Assembly: GCA_020747065.1 (NCBI GenBank)
Contig: JAGMVK010000027.1
Location: 1 to 64,000, forward strand
DNA: 64,000 nt
DNA from: Cadophora sp. MPI-SDFR-AT-0126
Lineage: Eukaryota; Ascomycota; Leotiomycetes; Helotiales; Ploettnerulaceae
Direction: 5' to 3'
Below the pieces are notes generated by a model. It ran no database searches and had not been told where the DNA came from. It was given only the letters and a program-made list of their open reading frames with translations. The position numbers and the translations under genes were made by a program. Positions 1 through 13,335 of the stretch are shown in pieces. Every line of letters begins with the position of its first letter. Positions within the stretch are counted from its first letter, which is position 1.

Positions 1-3000
1 CTTTATAAAGTATAAGAGAGTAATATATATTATACTTACTTTAGAGCTATATACTATAGTAGTAGGAATCAATATATTAATTACTTTAGGAACTACTATT
101 AATATAGTGATAAATAAGCTTGGATTACTACAGCTTTCTATTATAGTATATATAGATTCCCTATTTTTTTACGAGTATATTATTAAGCTTAGTACTATAA
201 AGGAGAAATATTTAATAATTAATATAATAGTAATTCATTAATTATACAAGTATAGGGAATTAACGAAGATTCAGTAGATTAATAGTACTCGTAATCCTAC
301 TAATACTATAATAAAAACAATACTAAATAGAGCTCTTTAAGAGCTAATTAATACTAATACCTTAATTATAAAGATAGAGGATTAGGTTCAGAGGTCACTT
401 AATAGCGATTTAGAAGCTAGTTTAACTTATAATCTAGGCTTACGAATTAATAGTGCTAATTTAGTGGAGTAATATAAAGGTTTCGAGCAAGGGGTAATTT
501 TTTCTTTATTATAATTTCCTTATAATTTTTATTAATCACTTGCAATTATTTTTAGTTATATTTAAGATATAGAAGGGAAAACGAGTTTAATTTATAAGTA
601 ATTACCCTTTAATTTAAAGCACTAATAGGCAGTCTTGTAATAACACTCTAATAAGGATTAAGTACCGATTTCACTATAGGGGATTATTCCTATATACTAG
701 TATAAAGAAAGTACTACTACGAAGTACTAACTACGAAGCCTTTCTAAAATAGGGCCTATTCCCTTACTTATAAGTAGTACTTAAATCAATTAGTGTATTA
801 TTAGATTCCTCCTCCCCTGCGCTACTTAAGTGACTTCCACTCTGATTTTTCTTTACTTAAGGGCTTGAACTTTCTTTATCTTTATCTTTATTATCTCCTG
901 TAGGGGTCTTATACTTAATACTACTATAATAAAACATAATAAAAGCTATAGCCTCCTTAACCCGCTTCTCTATGTAGGAGAGGATCTACTTATAGTCTTA
1001 TAGAAGTTTTAGCTAAATATAAACTAAAGTATATTCAGTAAAGATTTAGAGTAAAAGAAAAGGGAATTACTTATAAATTAACTTTAAGTAAGATCCGCTA
1101 TCCTAGTATAAAGAGCACGAGTCTTTTCTAATAATGCTAAACTTATTTTATCCTGAGTCCTTAGTAGCTTAGTAACTGTAACCCGGAGTTCTGCATTAAT
1201 AGCTGCAGTAGTAATAAAGATAGCAGTAGTATCCTTACTAGTGAGAGTATAGGTGAGTTCTTGGTACTTAGTATCTAAAAACTAGGGGATCTATAAATAA
1301 GTTAGTTATAGATTATATTTAGGGTAGTTTAGAATTTAGGATTAGAAAAGAGAGGGGGATACCTATAGAATTATATAGGAATTTCTTTTTAGTATAATAC
1401 AAGTATTTTTTACTCTCTCGCTTATTAAAGAAGTAGATATAGTTTGATTTCTTTACTAGGAGTTAGATATAATAAATGCAGTAGTTTTAGTAAGTAGTAG
1501 TAAGAGCTCCGAATAGTATTAGTATAAGTATTATTTATATTAGTATCCGTTTTACTACTGAACTACTTATAATTCTTTTGAATTTCTATACTTACTTTTA
1601 CTTATTTAATTTAGTACGGATTATAGTAAAATATTAGTGAATATTTTTTAAGATTAAAGGTTTATATACTTATAAGTAATTCTTTAATATTTACTTAAAA
1701 AGGGAGAGCTTCAGAATAGAGAAAGATCTCGGTTTTATATAGCTAGTAATAGCTTTACTTAGTATTTATTTACTTGCTATTATCTTCTAATAAGCTATAT
1801 TAACTACTTCTAATATATAGCTTTTAGGTCATAACTAGAGGTCTTTTGGACTATAGTACTTCTGTAGCTCTGTACTTAGTACACTTATTCTACCTCCTTT
1901 ACTTATATAGTTACTCTTTATAATTATTTTTTTTCTTATAATTGGAATAGAGATTTGCTTCTATAATAAAGATTTACTTAAAAACTGTCTTTTTAAAAGA
2001 AGATTTACCGGTGTTAGTTCACAGGCCTATATAGGATATGTTTCAGCTAGAATAAGGGGTAGGACTACTTACGGAGGCGATTTAGTAGTGTTTCGGAGGT
2101 AGTATATAGTCTAGTATCTCCCGCCCCCTCTTAGAAATACACAGATTTTCCATACTATTAAGCTTAATATACATATATATAATATTTACGTTTAATTCTT
2201 AGCTTATATTCGGTATTGAACCGACAATACTCTTTAGTCTATAATAAAGTATCTTTACTTCTTATTTTTTTAGGAACTTATACTAATATATAAAGTAGTT
2301 TAGATTATATTTAGTTATAAGTATAGCTACTATATATTACTTATAAGCCCTACGCTTTATAGTATATATAGTACGCTATTTCTTCTCTAGTTTCTATTCT
2401 ACTCTCTTTAAAGCCTCTTAATTACTTATTATAAGTATTTTAATATTATATTTTCTTTTTATATAAGTATACTCTAAATAGTAAGTTAAACTAGAAGTAT
2501 TTAATATAATATATATTTTTCTATTCTTTTTATAAAAAGAATAAAGTATAGTTTTAATTCTAGAAGACTTAATTCTATAAGAAAAAGCTAAGTATTTACG
2601 AATTTTTTTATATTATTAAAGGATATAATAAAGAAAGAAGATAGTTATAAGCTATTATTAATATTTCCTTTAGTGTATTTAAGTATAAGGATTATATTAA
2701 GTAAGAAAGAGAATAGTATTACAGATATTTTTAAGTAATTATAAGGCTCTAAAAGAAAATATCCTAGGAATTAATATACTTCTAAGAATTAAGTAATTCC
2801 TAAAAGAGTAGTTCTTAGGAGCTAATAAAGTCTCAGGACTTATTTATACTATATAATAGTTTAATAAAGTAAATAATTAGATAGTAATCTAATTATAGTA
2901 TTATATAACTTTAAGTTATATAATAAATCTTAGAATTTTATTAAATCCTTAAGATTCTAAGATCTTAAAAGATCTAAGAAAAATAAAGGTTTTATATAAG

Positions 3001-6000
3001 ATTAGTATATCTATTATTAGATAAGAGCTTTATACTTAATTTAAAATAGTATTCTTATTTAATACTTAGTAATTATCTTCGATTATCTACGTAATATATT
3101 TACTTCTTAATTATTAGAAATTAACTATAGTCTTCTGTATTTACGCCGAGTAAATACTAGACTATTATACTAACTATAAAGTTATAGGATTTATCTATTA
3201 CAGAACTTAAGGGTTATAGAACTAAGATAACTAAATAATTAGTTATAATATTATAATAGAATTAATATCGAACGCGCTCTGTTAGAAGTTGTATCTGGTC
3301 TAGTGTACGCTTAGTAAGTATACCATGTATATATAATATGCTCTTAGGCCCTCCCTGAAGGAGGTAACGCTCTTTTAAATATATCTTTTTATACTATATT
3401 TTTACCCTGATTAGTAGATCTCGTCTCTTTAACCCAGCCTGCTCGCACTACTGCACGATAATTAATAATTATATCTCTTTTACTTAAACTTGAAATTCCT
3501 TAAGAACCTCTTCTTTTTCTTATCTTTTCTACTTTATATTATAATTATTAATAAACTTTCGTTAAGCTATTATATTTAGTATACTTTAGAAGATTACTAC
3601 TTTCTAGAAAGTAACTAAATAATTCTAATAACTATTTATATATGTAATTCAAAGTAAAAAGTTAATATTTATTATTAGTAAGTATATTTCAAGACTAGCT
3701 TGAAAGCCTCTGAATATAAGAAAGCGCTATAAAATCATATAATATTCTTTGAATATTGCTTAGTAATAATCTATAGCTTTAGAGAAATAGACAAGGTATT
3801 ATAGCTCTTCTAGTTATTGTTTTTTATTAATATCGCCTACTTTATCATATATAAGAATAAGGTACTTTCTAGCTTTTAGATAGCTAATTTATATTCTACT
3901 TATCTTAAATATATTTATAAGACTATATCTAATTGCTAGACTTTATTATTATAAAAGAATACACTTAATATATTAAGTATTATACTTATTTTAAAATGAT
4001 TATCTTATCTTTTTATTAAAGCGTTTTAAACTATTCTTAAAAGAATCGTCTTACTTTTAAAGAATACTTATATACTTTATACTACTATTATACTTAACGC
4101 CGAGTTACTCTTTATAAGAGCTTATAACTTTCTTATAATACTTATTATTTATTTTTTTATCGCGCTTAATAAAATTCATAGACTACTTTATAGTATAACT
4201 AAATCTTTAATTAAGATTATATTAAATTTGTCTATAACTTAATATTAAAAAAAGAGATTTTCTATTAGATAAGATATTTCATAACTTTATTATAAGAGTT
4301 TTTATAAGTTTTTTTATGTTAAGAATACTACGATATACTAATAGTTATAAAAATAAATAATCTTAGTCTACTTAAAAGACTACGAAAACAAAGGTTTATA
4401 AATTAGCTTAAATATCTCTTAAAATATATAAAAATAGAGTATATAATAAATAATCTATAGTTTACTAGTAAGTTTTTAGTAAAAATTAAAGATAATAGTA
4501 ATAAGAATATTAAGATCTTAAAAAAGAAGCTAAAATTAAACTAAAGATTAAGTAAAGAAGTAAAGAAGAAATAGCTAATAGAGTATATGCTATAGTAGAG
4601 ATTTGCCTCGGTATACTTTTATTACCTAACTTATATACTTAGTATTATACTTAAGCTAAGATCTTCCTAAGAGATTAGAAATAATAATAATAGCTCTTTT
4701 CCCTTTAATAAGTTTTATACTTCTTTCTTTACTTAATAATTTGCACTCTTTAGATATATAATATCTCTTAATTCTATCTATCTATTATTTTGTAAACTTT
4801 ATACCTTATATATTATATATTTATTACTCTCTTATTATATAGAGATTAGAGTCTTTCCCTTCATAATACTATAACTAATAACTATTAAATAAAAAATCTT
4901 CTACTACTTCTACTAATATAAGACTAGATATATAGATTATTAATATGAAATATACTATTATAGACGCTATCTAGTATATCTTTTATAAGAAAACTAAGCT
5001 AATTTAGATAAATAATTCAAATACTAATTAAACTAAAATCTATACTATTATATACTAATCTAAATTTATTATAAACCAAAGAAAAATATAAAGAAAAAGA
5101 GCGTAACTAAGAAATTCTCTTATATTAAAGAAGAAATTTTATTTATAATAAAATCATAAAATTATAAAATAATATCTTTCTTCTTTAACTAATATTCAAT
5201 CTACTTATATAATAAGCCAGGTTTATATAATATAGTTCTTTTCAATCTTACTTATATTTTATTTTATTTAAATACTTTCTTCTAAGAGTATACTACTTAA
5301 GTATAAATCTAATATTAAATAATTAATTAAAGACTTACTCTTCTACGACGTAAAAGCGTTATTCGTCTACTTTCTATCTTTCTAAATTAAATTAACTTAA
5401 AATCGCTATTATTATAACTTACCTTCGTAATAAACCATAGAAATAAAAAACCTATTAAACTAAAATTAAATATAAGTAATAACGCGAGAATTAGCGCTAT
5501 ATTTACATCTTCTAATTACAAATAAGTTTTAATATTAGTACTATCTAATTAAATTTCAATCTTTTAAGATTTAAGTAGCTTATTGGATTTAATTCTAATA
5601 TAAAAGCGTAATTAATTGTATAAAACTATTTTCAATCTAAAATAAATTATAATCTAGAAAAGAATCGTACTAGCTAATTAGTGATAGAGTAGGTATTCTA
5701 ACCTCTAGAAATATAAAGTAGAGTTGAAGTAAACACAGGAAATTGGAAATAGATAAGTAGATAAATAAGTAAGAGTAAAAGAGTAGTATAGCTAAATAAT
5801 AGGAGTAGCTCAAAGATTAGAAGCGCAGGACCGGCTAAATAATAAACGATATATAGTACTAAAATTCCAACTCAGTTATATAGTTATATATATAATGACC
5901 TTAAATTACAACTTATATTATATTATATACGCGTTATATCTAAAATTACTCTGTATTCAAGGCAGTGCAAATCCTTTTAATCTAATAAAACCTTTTACTC

Positions 6001-6150
6001 ATTTAAAACCAGAATTCTCTTTAGCCTCTATACTAGAGTTCGTTATTAAATCTCATCTCGCCTATTAGAACCTAGCTCTAGTTAGGGTTAGTTATAGCTA
6101 AAACTAGCCGCTAACCACTATTATATCCCGGTATAGCAGGCGCCGAAGAA
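1..6150. repeat. AT-rich RIP-type island, degraded repeat DNA
   Basis: About 6 kb made almost entirely of A/T with dense TA dinucleotides and stop codons in all frames; no open frame above about 60 codons occurs before 6.8 kb. Composition becomes mixed near 6.1 kb. This is what RIP does to duplicated transposons in Pezizomycotina. No terminal repeats or residual protein frame could be read, so the parent element is unknown. Confidence 0.8.
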
Positions 6151-7948
6151 GACTTAAATAGGCTTCGTATTCGTAGTTACTATCGCTCTCGCCGTCTCTC
6201 CTTCATAACATCGACTCCTTCACTGAAGTTATTCTAACACTAAGTCATCTCACTTCTATACAGACATCAGCACTTAATATATCAAAGAAGGTTCAAGTTT
6301 CTACTATATTTTCCACGATATCGTCTAGATTAGACTCCTTCGGACACTAGCTATACGAATATTTCCCTCTTAAGCAGCTAGTAATAACTAGGTTTTATAA
6401 TAGTCTAGGTAGCAAACCCAACGAGATCGCTTATTTCTCTTACAAGTCGCAATTATATTATATAAGTTCTAATAAGGTAATCACGGATAAAGAACTATAG
6501 CGCTAATACTATTATAACTATCTTTAGGCAGATATACGTTAGGAAATCATAGTACACTTAAGCTTAGTTATTACGAGACCAACGAACTACTCTGTCTTAG
6601 CTGAGCCTCTACAGCAAGAACTTGAGATAGATTCTTCACTAACCCTGTATAGGATATCTCTATTGTCTTCTTCGCTGCCTACCGCTAATATAACATCAGT
6701 CGAGACGAGTAGTGACTTAATCATCGAGCCCGATTTCTGTAAATGACCTAAATATTAGATCCGATAACACACCTCTACCATGCTGATATCCCTAAAGCAT
6801 ATCACAAAAGCCGATTTCCGACCAAGATACATCCGTCGCGATAGCGGCACACTTCGTTGCGGAGTTCTCGCTCTCTGGACTTCCTACGCCTTCCAGACTT
6901 CTGTTGAGCGTGGAAGGGGATAAATAAGCGCTCAGCTTCTCAGCAGCAAGACGACAAGATGCAATTCTTCGCTGAATTAGCAAACTAGTCAAACGAAGAT
7001 ATCGTTTACACAGTACAGTTTTTCGGCGCTTTCTCGAAGCTTAATGGATTAGCTTTGACTACATAAGTATACGCAGCAGAGATAACCCTTTAGAACGCAA
7101 TTGGTGTTATACTTATTATTACTTAAGAATTATTTGATAATGCAATAGCTTAGGTAATAAAAGCCGAGCTTATCGATAATAACTTCTTGCTGGATATTTC
7201 TCTTCAATTCCAAGATTTTGTATACGGTATGAAACTAGACATCCTAGTTAGGAATTGTTTCGTTATTCTTATTAATGAGAGTAGGTCAACCTAGTAATCT
7301 ATTTTTTTTGAAACCCTTGGTCTTTATTGTTTCAACGTTATTCCTGAGATCAACACTCTTTTCTAGATTGTTGGAAGTTTTGTCAATAACAGCGTCATCG
7401 TCGCCTCGCCGCCGAACAATTGCTCAATTTAGAGAAAAGGACTTTGAGAAGGACAGGTTCTCTAACATTTCAGAAAGTTGCGGATGCGGTTGTTTCGTAC
7501 AATTTTAGATTTCTGCAGCGTCAAAGCCCTAGACTTGAATAACTAAATTAGTGGTGTTTGTGTGGAATCAATTGAATCAAGCTATTACAAAATAACCTCA
7601 ATCAAATGCATCAGCAAAGGAGCTCGCAATATATTTTGCTTGAATAGTTTCATTAAGAAGGCTTATCAATTTTCCGTTAAGCCTTCATCCACCTACTCCT
7701 TTCAGACGGCAGAGCTTTGGATTAGGGAGCCGAAATTGGTTCCAGGGGATCGAATTTAGCGTCCGCTGGGGATCTTTAGCTCTAAGGAGGGGGAGGGTGG
7801 AGGATAAAACTGGTTCCGATGGGAGCTCGTTTGGCGCAGACTTGGTACTTTGTTCCAATGATACTCGAAGGGATATTAAGCTACACATCAATAAAGTTCC
7901 AAGATGCGCTGTAGTAAACTCGCAGCTTGTACTATATACTCTCTAGAA
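6151..7948. other. Intergenic, no supported gene
   Basis: Transitional region of intermediate composition between the AT island and the carboxylesterase. Short open frames exist on both strands (for example 6792-6992 minus, 7275-7508 plus), but none shows recognisable protein sequence or splice continuity. I see no gene here. Confidence 0.5.
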
Positions 7949-9876
7949 TCAAAGGTCCGATACCTCATCCACAGCTTTGCATCTTAGACTAAGATCCGAG
8001 TCTTTAATACTAGTTATTTCTTCGAAACCTACCATCAAAACGCCGTTGTCGCCCAAACTATATATTGGCCAGGTTGGCCTGCCGAAATTTCCCTTTTTAT
8101 GAGCCTCGTTAGGATCTCGAAGAATCACGAAATTTACAATGTAATCTCTTAAGAAACTGGCTAGAGTATCGTTTCCCGGAAATCGGAGGCTGCCAAAGTA
8201 GACCTCTCCAGATGCTTTGCAGCAAGTAAATGGTTAGCTATACCTGGCAATAACTGATGTGGAGCTGGAAACCTACGGTTGATATCCTTGGAGAACACAT
8301 AATTCGACACGGCTCCATGAAGCTGATAGCCGGCATTGAAGATCATCTTGTATGCCGCCAATCCTGCTGTCCTCACTGCTGTTGCAATATGCATTGTGCC
8401 ACAGTTGACGTACGAATCGCCAAGGATTGCCTGGCGCTTGACGAAGGTGTCGCTAACGGTTGACAGCGCGTCTTGGACCACATTAAGGAAGATTGAACCG
8501 TCTCTCAGCGCCGTGGTGTTGATTGAAGAGTACGCATGTAAGATGTTGTCGACTTTAGAAGAGGATGCCGCAGGCCAAAGGTTCTGTATTTCCTGACGGA
8601 GAGTTGCAGAGGTATTTGTGAGAAAGTTACTGAACAGGGCGCCCTCGTACAAACTGTGGTCAACCATGACAGGTACGCGGGTAAAGTGGCCATTACGGAA
8701 GTCATTAATTAGGGAGTCGCGAATAATAGTACCATCAACGTACGGTCCCCAATAGAAATTGCCAAACGGATATTCTCCTGCCGTGTAAGCTTGTTGGGCG
8801 GCCGCCGTGGTGGCCTTCCTGATGCTGGATAGTGACAAGCCGCGGAGACAATCGAGAGAAGAGCAATTCGCGTTGTCAATGAGACGATCATATTGTCTGT
8901 TCAGCCACGAGTTGTTCTGCATGGTGGTCCACCAAGGATACTCTAATATCAGAGTTAGGTTCAAACAGGAATAACTCGTATCATTTGGGGCAATCAGGGA
9001 TATAGGGCTAACCTGGAATAGCTGCCCGGAAAGGAGGATCTCGAACACCACCATACATAGTCATCTGTAGGGTGACTGACCCACCTCCCGCACTTCCTCC
9101 GATGATAGTGACTTTATCTGGATCACCGCCGAAGCGATGGATGTATTTTTTTACCCATTTCAAGGCAAGTCGTTGGTCAAGCAGACCAGCATTGGACGAA
9201 CCATCCGCTTTCACGGCCTCACCCCCCAGAAATCCTAGAGGGCCAAGACGGTACTGGAGAGACACAAAGATCAGACCTCCATCGCCATGGTGCACAATAG
9301 AATCGCCCGGAAGTGATGCGCTATTCCCTGTTGCGTAACCTTCATAGAGGAATAGAAAGTCAGCTTTTGGTTCGTGCCGAGCACGAGGGGTGACAGATCA
9401 GCTTACCGCCACCATGGATCTGCACCAAGACCGGGAGCTTCGAGTAAACGCGACGAATCGGTGTAAGGACATCCAGCAAAAGGCAATCCTCGCTTTGGCC
9501 TTCCTCACTTGCCGTATTTGAAGTCCAGGAGGGTGTGCTTTGAAGGCAAGATGGGCCGGGGGAGGTTGCATCAATGGTAGCCTGAGGTCCTGCCGTTATA
9601 TTCACATATGTATCAACCAAGACGGGAGCGCGCCATCGTAGTTCTCCAACAGGCTCTTTTGCGTATCGGATCCCATACCAAGCAGCGACACTGAGACCAA
9701 GCCACCAGTTACTACTTGTAACTTCAATAAAGAGGAATAGTCACTTACCCAGAAGTTTTATTTTGAGTACCATGATAAGACGCATAGCCGAGATTAACTA
9801 CATTTCCGGAAACCCCAGGAGCAGATTCAGCAAGTTTTAAGAACAAAAAAAGATTAGTTAAAATATACTGGCGCAT
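7949..9876 (-). CDS. Secreted type-B carboxylesterase/lipase
   Basis: Carboxylesterase type B (alpha/beta hydrolase) expected to cleave carboxylic esters outside the cell. Five exons: 9876-9749, 9714-9407, 9339-9013, 8942-8277, 8214-7949; total 1695 nt, 564 residues, all phases consistent. The start at 9876 gives a hydrophobic leader (MRQYILTNLFLFLKLAESAP). Family landmarks in order: NVVNLGYASYHG, WYGIRYAKEPVGELRWRAP, the oxyanion motif HGGG, the nucleophile motif GGSAGG with Ser near residue 228, AIPEYPWW, a candidate catalytic His in LHGAVSNYVF, and the C-terminal LASFLRDYIVNF and GRPTWPIY blocks. The elbow reads G-G-S-A-G instead of the commoner G-E-S-A-G. The last intron donor (GTAGGT, 62 nt, branch GCTAAC) was chosen because it restores the C-terminal family sequence. 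Substrate cannot be told. Confidence 0.88.
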
Positions 9877-11013
9877 GATGAATGTCTTCAAGTAAGGCAA
9901 GAAGTTAGTATTCATTTCATTCTCAAATAACGTATTTCATGGAGATGATGAAGACTTATAAATCTGTCCGTAGCAATAGACTATTATTCTCTACTCTCTT
10001 GTCTCGGGCCGAGAAACTTTGCAAGAACCCCGCACCCAAGATTCCGCCGCTAGATCACATAGAAACTACGACGGAGCCGTAATCCGCTATAAGTAACACC
10101 GATGAACGTGGGAATCCGTGCGCGGTTGGGTACGTACAAAATTTACGAGTAAGCTAGAGTAGTTCACCGCCCATTCTCGCGCGGGGATTTGTCTCTTTAT
10201 CTTTCGGCACAACAGGCTAATAGGTTAGCCCCTTCATTCCTTAGCGTCAACTCGAATACGGTCGTATTCTTAGCGAATCCGATGAAAATGGCGATGACTA
10301 TACTGGAGAACCGTACCACTCTACTACCCCGCCATTCTCTATACTTTCTATGACACTTTAACAAGCGGAGGCGGCGGCCGATAAAAGAAGTAAGAACGAG
10401 AATATAAGAGAAGGAAAGTGGTCGGAAGACTCATTCAGCTACCGAGTCATGATTATATTAACGTGCAAAATAAATATGAACTAACAGCTCTTTACTTTAT
10501 CGCTCGAGGATTTCGGACTGAAGGGAAATTCAAGGAATTCGATAGGTTAGCACGTATACAAATCGAGAATCCATCTCCCTTCCTGAACATCTGCCGAGAG
10601 TCGCTGTCTCGGCAGTAAGATGCGCCGGTTCCCCTTCCTTCGCTTAGGTATAGTTCTAGTAGGTAAGGTTTATTTACATTATTCGTCGGGTTAATTCGGC
10701 TGTCGGTGATCTGGACTTGTTGTGACACCCCAATTCCCTTCGAATTGCACAATATCGGATTCAGAGAGGCCATCATGCCATATCTTACCTTTAATTTTAG
10801 GATTACATCCAATGCTATTCTTATCTAAATACTATTATAAATCTGTGTATCTCCTATTCTCTAGTATATCCTGGAGTCTAAGTGCACTCTCCTAGCAGTA
10901 TGAGTAATTAAGCAAGCCATTAGATTCAAAGATGCACGCCTGTACGGACCCCGTGGTGAGTAGTACTTTAGATATATCAAAGAACCTTAGGGCTGAAATC
11001 ACGGTCCACTACT
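9877..11013. other. Intergenic, no supported gene
   Basis: Between the carboxylesterase start and the GH39 stop. Small open frames at 10418-10618 (plus) and 10492-10812 (minus) show no recognisable features. The first part must contain the carboxylesterase promoter, but no clear motif was identified. Confidence 0.5.
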
Positions 11014-12828
11014 TCATAATTCTACTTGTTTCATCGCAATTAGTGTCCACGGAAGTAGCTCTTCTTCGAACATAATCTTTCCCTCCCTGTCAACTGCTAA
11101 AAATCTTTGGTTTAAAGTCGATGCGTAGTTAGTCAGTTGTTCCACAACTCCTCGATTAAGTGTTGACGGAGATCCAAGATTCCTCCAGGCAGAAATAACA
11201 TCGCCGGGGTGATTTGGGGCCAATAATTCCAAACTAAATGCTGTACCCGGACGCAGGTTCTCGATCATGACGATCTTCTTGGCTGGCCTGCCGATGGCCA
11301 GAGAATCCTCCGCAACTCGGCAGTCCAGATAGGCTGGAGGTGGTGACGTGTCGATCTCAGGTGGATAGTGAAACATGATCACAGAAAGCAGACCAGTCTT
11401 GCTGTTGCGGGTAACAATCCCATGGTCTGGGTCGTGCTTGAGTACTTCGTCCCCAAGCTGTCTCAAGAGCCTAAAGGCGTGGAAAGTTGGCTTTGGAATT
11501 CCTTGTAAGTTTATGAGCCCGAATCCCCCATCTGCAAAGGTTTCGTCAGCACTGTCTAGAATAGCAATATAGGGCAATACAACTGACGGAAAGGCTCCAT
11601 TCCAGCACCTTCCTCTTCGAAGACATCTGTGAATGTCCAATAAGCTAGGGTGTCAACCAAATTCAGCGAAGCCAACATAGTGCGAGCAACGTAGATAGCA
11701 GCAGGCACGTAATCATGGCTGTGATCTCGGGAAGAGGGGCTAGAATTCCACTCAGTGAGGTGAATCTCTGCCGAGGGGTAAGGACTCGCGGATACTATCT
11801 GTTGAATTTGAAGCAGATCTTTTGGAGTTGCATGAATGTTGCGCACTCGTCTAGATTGGCCACCCTTCGAGTCCAAGGCCCAGTCTGTCGGGTAGGGATG
11901 AGTAGAGACAAAGTCGACTGGGAGATCCCGACTGTGACACCATTGTAGGAAGTGTTCCACCCATACTGGCTCCCATTTGAGGGAATCTATGTTCACTACC
12001 TATGTGAAGTATGAGCAAGTGAAACATGGTAAGCCGTTAGCCCTCTGACCTCTGCTAGTTGCTTCTGAACCTCGAAATCCTCCAATTCTCCATCAAATCG
12101 ACTATCGGGAACATAGTTGCTGGTTGCCGGGCCACCAACTCTTAAGTTCCTGTCAAGCGCTTTGATAACTTTTGCCGTTACCTCGTAAAGTGCATAATAC
12201 TGCGAACGGCTTCCAGCCCAAAATGCTTGTAGATTTGGCTGGAACGACGATCAGTGCTACGACTACCTAAGATTCAGTGAGTGCTTACTTCGTTCCAGCA
12301 TTCAAAGTACCATGTCCGAACTTCCTCAGCGCCATATCTGGCTACCCAGTGCTGTACGGATCCTCTCACTAGATCGCCCCATTTTTCTAGGTTAGTGGGT
12401 GGACTAATATTGCCCTTCCACCAGAAAACCTGTGTAATGACTGACTCAGTGACGAGATATCTGGGAAGAATGCTTGGAATGCGTACTGTGGCCAACTTTG
12501 TTGCGAGTTGAGACGGGCTGAATCCAAATTCAACAAACGGACGCACGCCCATCTCGAGCATCGCGTCAAACAGAGCATCAATGTACTGGAAGTTATACAC
12601 CGGTTTTCCATCGACTTCATGATACACGTGCATATCATCGTGGAAAAGGCCGTGAAATCTGACATATCGAAACCCACAGGCGACACTTGCTTGCTTCAGG
12701 TGACGTTGCCAATCGGCTCGAAGCCCTTCCGCCGCACGACCTGCTCCAACGACATGGGACCAGAACGGTTGCAATATCTCCACCGGTTCAGTATCAGCCG
12801 AGACTTTGAACGAGAATACCGTCGACAT
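11014..12828 (-). CDS. GH39 beta-xylosidase
   Basis: Glycoside hydrolase family 39, expected to release xylose from xylo-oligosaccharides. Four exons: 12828-12289, 12238-12050, 11999-11588, 11531-11014; 1659 nt, 552 residues, phases exact. The N-terminal block includes FRYVRFHGLFHDDM. The acid/base Glu is the last residue of exon 1 (residue 180) and completes W-N-E-P-N across the first intron. The nucleophile Glu lies in HLTEWNSS (near residue 326), followed by YWTFTDVFEE, FHGGFGLINLQG and KPTFHAFRLL. The last intron (GTCAGT donor, 56 nt) is inferred because the frames on its two sides differ and splicing restores the family sequence. No obvious signal peptide, so it may be intracellular. It is divergent from a GH10 xylanase, with a transposon in the shared upstream region. 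Confidence 0.9.
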
Positions 12829-12931
12829 TTGATCTAGTAGTTACTGTTATGACGAGGATAGCTTAGGACGACCTGAACAAATAAGATCCAACAAGATAGA
12901 CTCCAGGCTCAGAGAGAAAGCTTTATACAAG

Positions 12932-13228
12932 CTAAGGCCTGTAAGGGATATCAGCATGAGCGGCTATAGCAACCCCAGGAATGTTAAGATGAATATCTTG
13001 TGCAGTCAAAAGCACGACCTCATTCTTGAACACCGTACCCTGGCAATACCTCACAGACCACTCGGAAAGCGAGTCGCTCGGCTTATCTAACACCGAGGTT
13101 GCGTAAAGAGTTTGTGGGGAGGAGTGACTCCATGAAATCATCCACAACCCGACGTAATACGAGGTGAACCCAAGGCGAAACCGAGTAGAGTAAGTGTCAG
13201 AGTAGATTAGCCGGCAACTTCCTCGGCT
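12932..13228 (-). pseudogene. Unidentified coding-like fragment upstream of GH39
   Basis: An open minus frame of about 99 codons runs from just after an in-frame TGA near 13229 down to 12932. It reads like protein (RFRLGFTSYYVGLWMISWS near its middle, CQGTVFKNEVVLL further on) but I do not recognise the family. Its upstream end lies about 60 nt from the Tc1/mariner-like TIR, so it may be the 3' remnant of a gene cut by insertions. It could also be chance. Confidence 0.25.
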
Positions 13229-13291
13229 GATGGGCTTTCACATGGAATTTCCTCGCAAAGATTTTATTCGATCTGGCCAATCAAACTCGTA

Positions 13292-13335
13292 ACGTCTAAC
13301 CCCTGCTTTCCGCCCACCCCTACATTCCGCCCACC
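13292..13335 (+). repeat. Left terminal inverted repeat
   Basis: 44-nt end of the Tc1/mariner-like element, exact reverse complement of 15080-15123, directly preceded by TA. Internally it repeats a CCGCCCACC motif twice. Confidence 0.9.

Noticed and set aside
8257..8705. Several open frames on both strands within the carboxylesterase
   Set aside because: They overlap exons that match the type-B carboxylesterase family throughout and have no features of their own.
11556..11640. Apparent frameshift between two overlapping open frames in the GH39 gene
   Set aside because: A 56-nt intron with donor GTCAGT, branch CTGAC and acceptor TTTGCAG joins them in frame and restores the family motif FHGGFGLI.
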